NCBI GenBank assembly: GCA_945878835.1
Contig: CAMCUG010000066.1
Location: forward strand, 1-7,592
DNA length: 7,592 nucleotides
Direction of reading: 5' to 3'
Source of the DNA: Chryseobacterium gleum
Lineage (GTDB): Bacteria > Bacteroidota > Bacteroidia > Flavobacteriales_D > Sanyastnellaceae
Shown here: positions 1 through 6,683 of the stretch, one piece after another
Layout: the number at the start of each line of letters is the position of its first letter
How positions within the stretch are numbered: the first letter of the stretch is position 1
Notes under the pieces: generated by a model
Seen by the model: the letters and a program-made list of their open reading frames with translations, nothing else
Databases searched by the model: none
Told to the model about the DNA's origin: nothing
Program-made: the position numbers and the translations under genes

Positions 1-1044
1 ATTCCCCATGAAGGAAGTGATGTTACTATTTCCTTCATTCAGATTAATATCATAGTTGGAAATAGATGCGGTTCCGCCGTTATCGATGGAACGCGTGATG
101 AAGAATGGGTCGTATAAATTTCCTCCGGATAACTGCACTGTATTTCCAGTTGCATTGTTTGACCCAGAAACATTTTCAATTTTCAACTTACCGTCGAAAC
201 CCATTTTGTGAGTGACATGAAATCCGAGTGAAGCCTGTTCCAGCGCGAGCGACCCTGTAGGCATGTTAGCACCCTCAGCCAGGTTGAATGATTCATCGAA
301 TGTGTAACTATCGTTTCCGAAATAACCTCTGGCATAATCGATTTTCAGATTAGACATAAGCAATTCAAATCGAACGGAGTCCTGACCGTAAATGGTGTTC
401 TGATCAGCGGTGGTATTTTGCTCAGTTCTAATTTCAAGATGCGTAGAAAGCTTGTTGTAATCGAATCCTGTTGTGCCGGAAAGGACAACATATTTGTTCG
501 ACATGTCTACGGTGAAATATCCTTCTGTTGGAGCAGCAGCGCTTCCCGGAGTTAAAGCAAAATCAATATCTGTATTGTTTCCATACACTTCCGAAACATT
601 GTATAACGTAAAGCTCGGATGCAAGTACGCATTCACGTATGACTTCACATGAACAATAATTTGTCCGGACTTCACCTTCACCATGCGCAAACCTGTTCCG
701 TTCGTTTCAACGGAATAATTTTGATTTTGAGTAATGATTGCTGTATTTCCCGGAATTTGAAAAGGTCCACCTGAAAGTGGCACTACGAATTTCTGTGAAA
801 TGTTTGTGTCTGGGATTTGTGTCAAATCGTTTGTTCCAAATCCAGAGATATTCTTTTCGAAATACAAATGATAAATGCCTGCGTTGTCTGTGTATCCGTT
901 GTCTGCAGTTAAATCTGACAAAGTCAATCTCCCGTGAGCCAAAGGCGCCACCCAATTCGTTTGCCAAGTGGTAGCTTCCTCTTTCTTACAAGACGAAAGC
1001 AAAATGATACAAGCAAAAAGGCAGAGACAGATTTTCGAGTGCAT
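1..1044 (-). CDS. Lipoprotein of unknown function, 3' end cut off by window edge
   Basis: Reading leftward from the ATG at 1044, the frame stays open for 348 codons to base 1, so the C-terminus is missing. The N-terminus is a lipoprotein signal: one Lys at residue 4, a hydrophobic stretch at 5-16 and the lipobox LSSC ending at Cys19. The mature protein starts CKKEE; Lys followed by acidic residues is compatible with a Bacteroidota surface-export signal, but this is weak. The rest is rich in beta-type, Thr/Asn/Gly-containing sequence, with no enzyme motif or Cys after residue 19. The segment WVAPLAHGRLTLSDL (31-45) recalls large Bacteroidota lipoproteins of unknown function whose mature part begins with a similar W..PL motif; this comes from memory. 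It starts 15 bp after the DUF4105 gene stop, so it may be read through from that operon, but it also has its own TAnnTTTG element. No Shine-Dalgarno is present. The gene is real; its function is unknown. Confidence 0.85.
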   Translation of the reverse strand, partial: MHSKICLCLFACIILLSSCKKEEATTWQTNWVAPLAHGRLTLSDLTADNGYTDNAGIYHLYFEKNISGFGTNDLTQIPDTNISQKFVVPLSGGPFQIPGNTAIITQNQNYSVETNGTGLRMVKVKSGQIIVHVKSYVNAYLHPSFTLYNVSEVYGNNTDIDFALTPGSAAAPTEGYFTVDMSNKYVVLSGTTGFDYNKLSTHLEIRTEQNTTADQNTIYGQDSVRFELLMSNLKIDYARGYFGNDSYTFDESFNLAEGANMPTGSLALEQASLGFHVTHKMGFDGKLKIENVSGSNNATGNTVQLSGGNLYDPFFITRSIDNGGTASISNYDINLNEGNSNITSFMGN

Positions 1045-1049
1045 GGTAT

Positions 1050-1057
1050 CAAATATA
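1050..1057 (-). promoter_or_regulatory. Candidate -7 promoter element (TATATTTG) of the lipoprotein gene
   Basis: On the minus strand TATATTTG matches the Bacteroidota sigma-ABfr -7 consensus TAnnTTTG perfectly. It is followed by five bases (ATACC) and the ATG at 1044, so the transcript would begin at or within a few bases of the start codon. I found no TTG at the expected -33 distance. The same arrangement precedes dapF and the cytochrome gene at 6684, which raises confidence. The upstream gene ends at 1060, so the element lies in the 15-bp gap. Confidence 0.45.
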
Positions 1058-1059
1058 AT

Positions 1060-2244
1060 CTATCCTTGAACAGGTTTTGTGATTCGGTTAAATCGATAGA
1101 TCAAAATCAACTGTGCCATCAACCACGGACCTATTTCATCTGGAAACGTTTGAATTCCAATAGCAGGAATGTATATGGCTAAAAGCACATAAGCAGAAAG
1201 TCCCATTTGAATAAAGGCGTACTTTCTAATCCAAGCCTTCAACCCTTCCACACGTGCAAAGGCTAGAGCAAAAAGCATCGGGTTCGCCCACAGAATATTG
1301 AAATTCCATTTGGTGGTGGTATGATCGGTTAAGAACCACATTACGAGCAACACAATACCCAGCACTCCGAAGAAACCCAGAAGCAAACGTTCTGAAAAAT
1401 TCCAACCTCTTTTCTTCCACCATAAATAAAGACTGAATCCAGCGAATAGCAAGGCGGAAAGGGTAACATACAAAATAGGTTTCGCTGAAGGCGCTTGCTT
1501 TTCAAACAAGGAATCATCAACGGGAAGAATCTCGTTTGTTCTTCCCAAAACCTTTTGTCCGTTGAATGTCCAAGCCATCATATTCGACTGAAGACTATCG
1601 GGTAAAAAAGAAGTTTGTCCGGCCTCTGGCGTTTTATCGCAAGGCATTCCCAAGACCAAATCAATCCCGAAATCTGCCAAATATTGATGAGCTAAATAGA
1701 CGTCAATGTCGTGCCTGAATCTTGGTCGATTCGAAAATGTTTTTTCATTCTGTTGAATTTCCGGAAAGGCCTTCAAGACAATATCTCTGACTCGTGTTGC
1801 GCAATTGTCGTAAAAGAAATCGTATTGAAAATACTTATTTTCCTTCTTTGCATTTTCAATAAGCAAAGCTCCCAAAGTTCTTATCTGTTCCGCACTCAAC
1901 AAGAATTCATTTTCCAATATTCCTCTTCCTCCAAACAAATACTGCTGCTGAAATCCTGCAAATTCCTCAACGCTTAGCATGTAGTTCAGTTTACCTCTTG
2001 CGAATTTCAAATAGAAATCATCTGAAAATTCAAAGGTTCCGTAATTGAAAACGAAGTCTACCCATTCACCATTCAAGGTGTCTGTGTAGCGAATAGCGCT
2101 GTGTCCGAAGCAGGTGTACAATTCTTCTCCTGGAGAGCACGTTAGTAGAGACATACGAGGAAGTTCACCCTCGTGGATGTTCACGGTGGCCTTCGCGCCA
2201 AATGCAATCGCTATAAAAATTAAACAAGCAATAAATCTTTTCAT
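1060..2244 (-). CDS. lnb: DUF4105/Lnb-family membrane protein, candidate lipoprotein N-acyltransferase
   Basis: Starting at the ATG at 2244 the protein has 394 residues. Residues 1-20 form a signal peptide or first membrane segment. Residues 25-240 form the periplasmic DUF4105 (Lnb N-terminal) domain, with GHSAIRY at 47-53 and YDNCATR at 145-151. His48 and Cys148 are the likely catalytic pair; His before Cys is the order expected of a permuted NlpC/P60 (papain-like) fold. About five hydrophobic segments follow (roughly 254-276, 284-305, 315-330, 342-362, 369-384), with a family-like NFNILWANP stretch at 314-322. As I recall, Lnb of Bacteroides, which N-acylates lipoproteins in place of Lnt, has this domain order; the symbol rests on that resemblance, not on a search. 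The ATG at 2244 overlaps the dapF TGA as ATGA. The ATG at 2253 would add three residues, but AAGGAG lies only one base before it and ten before 2244. The catalytic role is inferred. Confidence 0.85.
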   Translation of the reverse strand: MKRFIACLIFIAIAFGAKATVNIHEGELPRMSLLTCSPGEELYTCFGHSAIRYTDTLNGEWVDFVFNYGTFEFSDDFYLKFARGKLNYMLSVEEFAGFQQQYLFGGRGILENEFLLSAEQIRTLGALLIENAKKENKYFQYDFFYDNCATRVRDIVLKAFPEIQQNEKTFSNRPRFRHDIDVYLAHQYLADFGIDLVLGMPCDKTPEAGQTSFLPDSLQSNMMAWTFNGQKVLGRTNEILPVDDSLFEKQAPSAKPILYVTLSALLFAGFSLYLWWKKRGWNFSERLLLGFFGVLGIVLLVMWFLTDHTTTKWNFNILWANPMLFALAFARVEGLKAWIRKYAFIQMGLSAYVLLAIYIPAIGIQTFPDEIGPWLMAQLILIYRFNRITKPVQG

Positions 2245-3008
2245 AATGTCCATTCTCCTTTATAAACCAATTGCGCTGGTCCGCACAACCAAATATTCTC
2301 ATAACCCTTCGCTGTTTTTTCAAATCGAACAATCAAGTCTCCGCCTAATGCGTGAATTTCCTTTTGACCGTCGTTGTTCGACATCCGGTGCATCACTAGT
2401 GCGCATGCCGTCACGCCGGTTCCACACGAAAGTGTTTCACCCTCTACCCCACGTTCATAAGTGCGAACCAAAGCCTCGTCTTCATTCAACAAGGTCAAGA
2501 AGTTCACATTCGTTCCTTCTTTCTCAAACTCTTGACTGTAACGAATTTCGCTTCCCAACTCAATGACATCAAGATTCAAATCCTCAACCATTCGCACGAT
2601 ATGCGGAGAACCCGTATTTACAAAATATTCATTTTCACTCCGAGCAATGACTTCCGAAACATCGGACATTCGAATGGAAATTTCTTTTCCTTCAATTTTC
2701 GCTTCGTGATAGCCATCGATTGCTCTGAAGGTAGCCTCTTCCTTTTTCAACATACCCAAGCTTTGCACAAAAGCTACCGCGCATCGACTTCCATTTCCAC
2801 AAAAAGATTGAGAACCGTCGGAGTTGAAATAGTTCATGTAGAATTCAGTTTCCTCGTCGCCTTCAATGAGAATTAGCCCGTCGGCGCCAATGCCGAAGTG
2901 CCTATCGCAAAGCTCGGCGACCTCTTCCGCAGTGGGTTGCCATGCGTTTTCACGATTATCAATCATAATGAAATCGTTGCCCGTGCCGTGGTATTTGAAA
3001 AATTGCAT
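2241..3008 (-). CDS. dapF: Diaminopimelate epimerase
   Basis: This 255-residue cytoplasmic enzyme interconverts LL- and meso-diaminopimelate, supplying meso-DAP for peptidoglycan and for lysine synthesis. It opens with the family motif KYHGTGNDF (5-13). Both catalytic cysteines are present: Cys70 in NSDGSQSFCGNGSRC (62-76) and Cys195 in SCGTGVTAC (194-202), the two-base pair of this cofactor-independent racemase family. Substrate-binding residues are suggested by NTGSPH (131-136) and YERGVEGET (184-192). It is slightly shorter than the 274-residue E. coli enzyme, with no truncated motif. The ATG at 3008 is the natural start because the family motif begins four residues later. It heads the minus-strand operon: its TGA overlaps the DUF4105 start by four bases. 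A TAnnTTTG element lies four bases before the ATG. It diverges from the E1 gene. Confidence 0.97.
   Translation of the reverse strand: MQFFKYHGTGNDFIMIDNRENAWQPTAEEVAELCDRHFGIGADGLILIEGDEETEFYMNYFNSDGSQSFCGNGSRCAVAFVQSLGMLKKEEATFRAIDGYHEAKIEGKEISIRMSDVSEVIARSENEYFVNTGSPHIVRMVEDLNLDVIELGSEIRYSQEFEKEGTNVNFLTLLNEDEALVRTYERGVEGETLSCGTGVTACALVMHRMSNNDGQKEIHALGGDLIVRFEKTAKGYENIWLCGPAQLVYKGEWTL
2255..2260 (-). promoter_or_regulatory. Possible Shine-Dalgarno (AAGGAG) for the DUF4105 gene
   Basis: AAGGAG on the minus strand lies inside the last codons of dapF. It is ten bases upstream of the ATG at 2244 but only one base upstream of the ATG at 2253, so if used it selects 2244. It also encodes part of the dapF residues KGEW, and Bacteroidota use Shine-Dalgarno pairing little, so it may be coincidental. 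Translational coupling through the ATGA overlap would work without it. Confidence 0.3.
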
Positions 3009-3076
3009 GTTCCAAAGGTAAAACGGTTTCTGTGAAGTACCGCGTTGTTGTAACTTGCAGTCCGAAAGAAAATTTC
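3009..3076. promoter_or_regulatory. Divergent intergenic region between dapF and the E1 gene
   Basis: These 68 bp separate two divergent starts and should hold promoters for both operons. The dapF element at 3013-3020 is clear. For the plus-strand operon the best candidate is TAACTTGC around 3051-3058, which matches only four of the six consensus positions, with TTTC about 20 bases upstream. I see no convincing operator palindrome. If the GTG at 3032 were the true E1 start, the gap would shrink to 23 bp, too short for a second promoter. Confidence 0.35.
3013..3020 (-). promoter_or_regulatory. Candidate -7 promoter element (TACCTTTG) of dapF
   Basis: TACCTTTG on the minus strand matches TAnnTTTG perfectly and ends four bases (GAAC) before the dapF ATG. 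This predicts a leaderless or nearly leaderless dapF mRNA. No TTG is visible 17-23 bases upstream, so the -33 part is missing or degenerate. Confidence 0.45.
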
Positions 3077-5125
3077 ATGGAAAACGAACTGAACTTGAAT
3101 AGCGACACCTTGCTCTTGGCTTATGAAAAAATGGCCACTGCTCGTCAGCTTTCTGATTTATACGAAGCCAACGCCAAAGTCACTTCGAAATATGTGCACG
3201 CTACCTCACGTGGACACGAGGCTTGCCAGATTGCGCTTGGACTTCAGCTAACGAAAGACGACTACCTTTCTGCTTACTACAGAGACGATAGCATTCTGTT
3301 GAGTATTGGTATGACTCCCTATGAGCTCATGCTTCAATTGTTCGCTAAAAAAGACGATCCGTTTAGTGGTGGAAGAACATACTACTGTCACCCTTCTCTC
3401 AACCGTCCTGACATGCCGAAGATTCCTCATCAATCTTCAGCTACCGGAATGCAAGCCATTCCAACCGTTGGTGTGGCTATGGGTGTCCAATACAAAGAGC
3501 TTCAAGGATTGAACGACACTGATATTCCTTCAGTGGTTGTGTGTTCCATTGGAGATGCAGCTATGACCGAAGGTGAGGTGAACGAGGCACTTCACATGGC
3601 TAATTTGAAGCAGCTTCCTGTGTTGTTTTTTGTTCAAGACAACGAATGGGATATCAGTGCTCACGCATCTGAATTCCGCACGGGCGATGCCACAAACCTC
3701 GCTAAGGCCTATCCGAATATTCGTGTGAAGAGTATCGACGGAACCGATTTCGTTCAATGTTTTAACACGATACAAGAGATCTTGACCAGTATGCGCAAAA
3801 CGCGTAAACCTTGGATGCTGCATTGCAAAGTTCCGTTGTTGGGTCACCACACATCGGGTGTTCGCAAGGAATGGTACAGACACGATTTGGAAGAAGCTGA
3901 GAAAAGAGATCCACTTCCAAAATTCAAAAAACAATTAAACAATTTCGGATTTTCAGATAGCACGTTGGAAGACGTGTGGAAGAAGGCCGGTGAAAATATT
4001 TTACGCGATTACGATCGTGCTTCAACTGCGGAGGATCCTTCTCCCTCTTCATTGATGGATCACGCCTACGCCCCTACTCCAATTACTGAAGAGAAAGGCG
4101 AGCGTGCACCGCAAGGAAAAGAAGCTACTGTAATGGTAGACTGCGCATTGTTCGCAATGCAAGAAATTTTATCGAAGCATCCGGAAGCCTTGTTATACGG
4201 ACAAGACGTGGGCAAGCGCTTAGGCGGTGTGTTTCGTGAAGCGGCAACGTTAGCAGAAAAATTCGGAGACAATCGTGTCTTCAACACGCCCATTCAAGAA
4301 GCATTTATAATTGGAAGTACGGTTGGAATGAGTGTCGCTGGATTGAAGCCTATTGTGGAAGTTCAGTTCGCAGATTACATCTGGCCAGGTTTGAACCAAT
4401 TGTTTACCGAAGCAGCTCGCAGTTATTATTTATCGAATGGTAAATGGAACGTGCAAGCGCTTGTTCGTGTTCCCATTGGCGCATACGGAAGCGGTGGCCC
4501 TTACCACAGCAGCAGTGTAGAAAGTGTGTTGTGTAACATTCGTGGAATTAAAGTGGTTTATCCAAGTAACGGAGCCGATTTAAAAGGACTTTTGAAAGCT
4601 GCGTTTTACGATCCGAATCCTGTTGTTATGCTCGAGCACAAAGGATTGTATTGGTCGAAGGTGAAAGGTACCGACATGGCTCGTTCAATTGAGCCATCAG
4701 AAGATTACATTATTCCACTTGGAAAAGCAAATACTGTTCTCACTTCCAACCGTAAAAAATCAATCGCGGTCATTACCTACGGAATGGGTGTTCATTGGGC
4801 GATGAACGCCGCGAAAAATTTCGATGGTCAAGTTGAAATTATAGATTTGCGCACACTTATGCCGCTTGATGAAAACGCTGTCTTTGCCGCTGTTAAAAAA
4901 TGCGGACGCTGTCTTGTGTTAACCGAAGAGCCGGCCATGAATAGTTTCTCTCAGGCACTTGCAGGAAAAATTTCAGAAAACTGCTTTGAGTATTTAGATG
5001 CTCCGGTAAAAACTTTGGGAAGTGCTCCTACTCCTGCTATTCCACTGAACAGTGATTTAGAAGCGGAACTTCTTCCTAATGCTGAAAAAGTGAGTGTCGT
5101 CATTTCTCAAATTTTAAATTATTAA
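3077..5125 (+). CDS. Fused 2-oxoacid dehydrogenase E1 component, alpha plus beta subunits
   Basis: The 682-residue thiamine-diphosphate enzyme decarboxylates a 2-oxoacid and passes the acyl group to lipoyl-E2. The alpha half spans about 15-320: RGHEAC (45-50), AYYRDDSILL (66-75), and the cofactor motif running from GDAAMTEG (159-166) to QDNEW (187-191). This is a GDA...DN variant of the usual GDG...NN. A linker at about 320-348 leads to the beta half (349-682): GQDVGKRLGGVFR (375-387), TPIQEAF (404-410) with the likely cofactor-activating Glu408, QFADYIWPGLNQ (430-441), GPYHSSS (474-480) with active-site His477, and a transketolase C-terminal domain from about 563. Fused E1s of this length are common in Bacteroidota, usually named for branched-chain or pyruvate-type substrates; the sequence does not fix the substrate. 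No E2 or E3 gene is in the window. The ATG at 3077 is preferred over the GTG at 3032, which would add 15 residues without family character. The stop overlaps the next start as TAATG. Confidence 0.93.
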   Translation: MENELNLNSDTLLLAYEKMATARQLSDLYEANAKVTSKYVHATSRGHEACQIALGLQLTKDDYLSAYYRDDSILLSIGMTPYELMLQLFAKKDDPFSGGRTYYCHPSLNRPDMPKIPHQSSATGMQAIPTVGVAMGVQYKELQGLNDTDIPSVVVCSIGDAAMTEGEVNEALHMANLKQLPVLFFVQDNEWDISAHASEFRTGDATNLAKAYPNIRVKSIDGTDFVQCFNTIQEILTSMRKTRKPWMLHCKVPLLGHHTSGVRKEWYRHDLEEAEKRDPLPKFKKQLNNFGFSDSTLEDVWKKAGENILRDYDRASTAEDPSPSSLMDHAYAPTPITEEKGERAPQGKEATVMVDCALFAMQEILSKHPEALLYGQDVGKRLGGVFREAATLAEKFGDNRVFNTPIQEAFIIGSTVGMSVAGLKPIVEVQFADYIWPGLNQLFTEAARSYYLSNGKWNVQALVRVPIGAYGSGGPYHSSSVESVLCNIRGIKVVYPSNGADLKGLLKAAFYDPNPVVMLEHKGLYWSKVKGTDMARSIEPSEDYIIPLGKANTVLTSNRKKSIAVITYGMGVHWAMNAAKNFDGQVEIIDLRTLMPLDENAVFAAVKKCGRCLVLTEEPAMNSFSQALAGKISENCFEYLDAPVKTLGSAPTPAIPLNSDLEAELLPNAEKVSVVISQILNY

Positions 5126-5808
5126 TGAAACGAATAACGCTACTTTTTTCTTTCTTATGCCTTCAACTGTGCTCGTTCGGACAGAGCAAGGAATTCGAGG
5201 GTGTTTTAATTTACGAGCTTCACACCTACAATGGAATAGAAAAATCGAGCAGCATCTCACACATTAAATACTCGGTAAAAGGAAAATTATGGCGGGGTGA
5301 AATTGTTGGAAATGAAGACTCAATTGCGCCTGTTAGCTATTCGCTCCTTGTGAATTTAAAATCAAAGGAAGCAACCATTTTGGCTAACATCTCAAACACC
5401 AAAATGGCTGTAGCTAGCGAAAGCTTTTTTCAAATTGAAAAAACAAACTCTTTCTCATCAGAGGCAGACTCGAAAAAGCTGACCATTGCTGGACATCAAT
5501 GCAAATCAGGTGTTATACTAAGCAAATCAGCTGATAAAAAAACAGACACTACTTCCGTTTGGTATACAATGTCTTACGCTGCAATTCCATTTCAGTTTGA
5601 AACAGCCACTGCCCCGGGATTGATCGTTTCCATTCAGCAGGACAAAAATTCCTTTTGGGAATTGAGCGAAATTAAACCTGGGAAATTAAGCCCGGAAATT
5701 TTCGAAGTGCCTCATGACTACAAACACATGTCCATGACTGAATTTCAAGAGTATCTAGCCGCACTTGGAGAACTAGAAATAGAAGTAGAAAATCTAGAAC
5801 TAGATTAA
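5125..5808 (+). CDS. Secreted DUF4412-like protein of unknown function
   Basis: The protein has 227 residues. Residues 1-19 are a signal peptide (Lys-Arg, hydrophobic core, SFG then Gln20), giving a periplasmic or outer-membrane-associated product; no lipobox Cys follows. The mature part has the order I associate with DUF4412: EFEGVLIYEL (23-32), YSVKGKLWRGE (49-59), NTKMAVAS (91-98), LTIAGHQCKSGVIL (119-132), SVWYTM (144-149), and near the end IFEVPHDYKHMSMTEFQEYL (192-211). The C-terminus is acidic (217-227). I know of no enzymatic residues in this family, and none stand out here. Its ATG shares one base with the E1 stop (TAATG), implying coupled translation, and the thioredoxin gene follows after 11 bp. 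Domain assignment is from memory of the pattern; the function is unknown. Confidence 0.85.
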   Translation: MKRITLLFSFLCLQLCSFGQSKEFEGVLIYELHTYNGIEKSSSISHIKYSVKGKLWRGEIVGNEDSIAPVSYSLLVNLKSKEATILANISNTKMAVASESFFQIEKTNSFSSEADSKKLTIAGHQCKSGVILSKSADKKTDTTSVWYTMSYAAIPFQFETATAPGLIVSIQQDKNSFWELSEIKPGKLSPEIFEVPHDYKHMSMTEFQEYLAALGELEIEVENLELD

Positions 5809-5819
5809 ATCGATTATAC

Positions 5820-6332
5820 ATGAGTAATTGGTATTCAAGAAAGTTCGCTCGAGTTTTATCTGTTGAAAGACTTCTTTGGATGGCACTAATCTGTGCGGGA
5901 GTTTTTACGTATTTCAGATATAAAACAGTACCTTCTCTTGAGCAAGACTCTATTGTCGTTATTGATAGTGCGGGAGTTCAGCACAAACTTTCGGAACTTA
6001 CCTCGGGAATTACCGTGGTTCACTTTTACGCTTCCTGGTGCGGACCTTGTTTAAAAGAGCTTCCAGAAATTCAAACTTTCATGAACACCCCTCTCGGAAA
6101 ACAAATTAACTTTGTATTTATTACCGATGATCGTGAAGACGTTGCAAACGTGTATCGAGAGCGATACGGATTTAATATTTATCGAGTGAACAAACTCAAG
6201 GATGTAAATGTTTACTCTATACCCGTATCCTATTTGTTGAATGAAAATCATGAAGTGGTGAAGAGTAATCTCGGAGAATGGAATTGGAATAAAATAGAAT
6301 TTAACGACGAAATAAAAACATTAATACAATAG
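5820..6332 (+). CDS. Membrane-anchored TlpA/ResA-like thioredoxin
   Basis: The protein has 170 residues. A short basic N-terminus is followed by one membrane segment (about 16-33) with no clear cleavage site, so the thioredoxin domain (about 44-170) probably faces the periplasm. The active site is WCGPC at 73-77 (Cys74 and Cys77) within VVHFYASWCGPCLKELPEI, and the cis-proline loop is SIPVSYLL with Pro135. These are the features of TlpA/ResA-type reductants that keep extracytoplasmic cysteines reduced, for example in cytochrome c maturation. The protein is a little short but complete. It lies 11 bp after the DUF4412 gene and 4 bp before the ferredoxin gene, so it is almost certainly in one operon with them. 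The c-type cytochrome lipoprotein genes just downstream are plausible, unproven clients. No Shine-Dalgarno is visible. Confidence 0.9.
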   Translation: MSNWYSRKFARVLSVERLLWMALICAGVFTYFRYKTVPSLEQDSIVVIDSAGVQHKLSELTSGITVVHFYASWCGPCLKELPEIQTFMNTPLGKQINFVFITDDREDVANVYRERYGFNIYRVNKLKDVNVYSIPVSYLLNENHEVVKSNLGEWNWNKIEFNDEIKTLIQ

Positions 6333-6336
6333 AAAA

Positions 6337-6615
6337 ATGAGTAAGGTTTCTATTACACTAGACAAAAAAACCATTGAATTAGAAATCAATCCAGATGGAG
6401 AAACAATTCTAAACGCAGCCATAGATGCGGGGTTAGACGCTCCCTATTCTTGTCAAGGTGGTGTATGTACGACTTGTCAATGCAAAGTCCTTTCAGGAAC
6501 AGCGCGCATGGATGCTAATCACGCCCTAACCCCTAAAGAAGTTGAGCAAGGCTATATCTTGGCTTGTCAAGCACATCCAACAAGTGATGAACTGACAATT
6601 ACTTGGGATATTTAA
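6337..6615 (+). CDS. Stand-alone [2Fe-2S] plant-type ferredoxin, PaaE C-terminal-like
   Basis: This complete 92-residue cytoplasmic electron carrier binds a [2Fe-2S] cluster through Cys39, Cys44, Cys47 and Cys77 (CX4CX2CX29C). The key segments are APYSCQGGVCTTCQCKV (35-51) and GYILACQAHP (72-81). An extra Cys49 sits next to the cluster loop. The stretch from PYSCQGGVC through RMDANHALTPKEVEQGYILACQ closely recalls the C-terminal ferredoxin domain of phenylacetyl-CoA epoxidase reductase PaaE and related reductases, yet no flavin/NAD domain is attached or adjacent. It begins 4 bp after the thioredoxin stop and is the last gene of the E1 operon, with a 68-bp gap after it. Its redox partner is not in the window. 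The family is certain; the physiological role is open. Confidence 0.95.
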   Translation: MSKVSITLDKKTIELEINPDGETILNAAIDAGLDAPYSCQGGVCTTCQCKVLSGTARMDANHALTPKEVEQGYILACQAHPTSDELTITWDI

Positions 6616-6670
6616 CGTTACAAATACAGGCAAAATGACAATTGTTTCATCTTACCAAAAAACTAAATTG

Positions 6671-6678
6671 TAATTTTG
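6671..6678 (+). promoter_or_regulatory. Candidate -7 promoter element (TAATTTTG) of the cytochrome operon
   Basis: TAATTTTG matches TAnnTTTG perfectly and ends five bases (ACCAG) before the ATG at 6684. A TTG at 6642-6644 lies 26 bases upstream, somewhat farther than the usual 17-23; TTTC at 6645-6648 is 22 bases away. This marks a new transcription unit after the ferredoxin gene and predicts an mRNA with almost no 5' leader. Confidence 0.5.
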
Positions 6679-6683
6679 ACCAG

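Noticed and set aside
2114..2566. Plus-strand open frame of 150 codons opposite dapF and the DUF4105 gene.
   Set aside because: It is antisense to two well-supported genes. Its composition (many Ser, Arg, Phe and His) and lack of motifs mark it as a shadow frame.
3032..3076. GTG at 3032 as an upstream start for the fused E1.
   Set aside because: The 15 added residues have no family resemblance, start with a rare codon and would leave only 23 bp to dapF. The ATG at 3077 fits better.
3530..3934. Minus-strand open frame of 134 codons opposite the E1 alpha domain.
   Set aside because: It is fully antisense to the cofactor-binding region of E1, with no recognisable motif or start context.
5791..5806. 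AATCTAG-AA-CTAGATT perfect inverted repeat at the 3' end of the DUF4412 gene.
   Set aside because: The arms are AT-rich, the loop is only two bases (four if the stem is shortened), and no T-run follows. The next gene starts 14 bp later in the same operon. It also encodes the acidic tail, so it is probably incidental.
6616..6660. Gap after the ferredoxin gene examined for a terminator (AACGTT and ATGACAATTGTTTCAT near-palindromes).
   Set aside because: The pairings are short and AT-rich with no T-tract. No convincing intrinsic terminator can be called.
6642..6683. TTG at 6642 as start of the first cytochrome lipoprotein.
   Set aside because: It would put 14 residues ahead of a complete lipoprotein signal and includes the promoter element at 6671 in the coding region.
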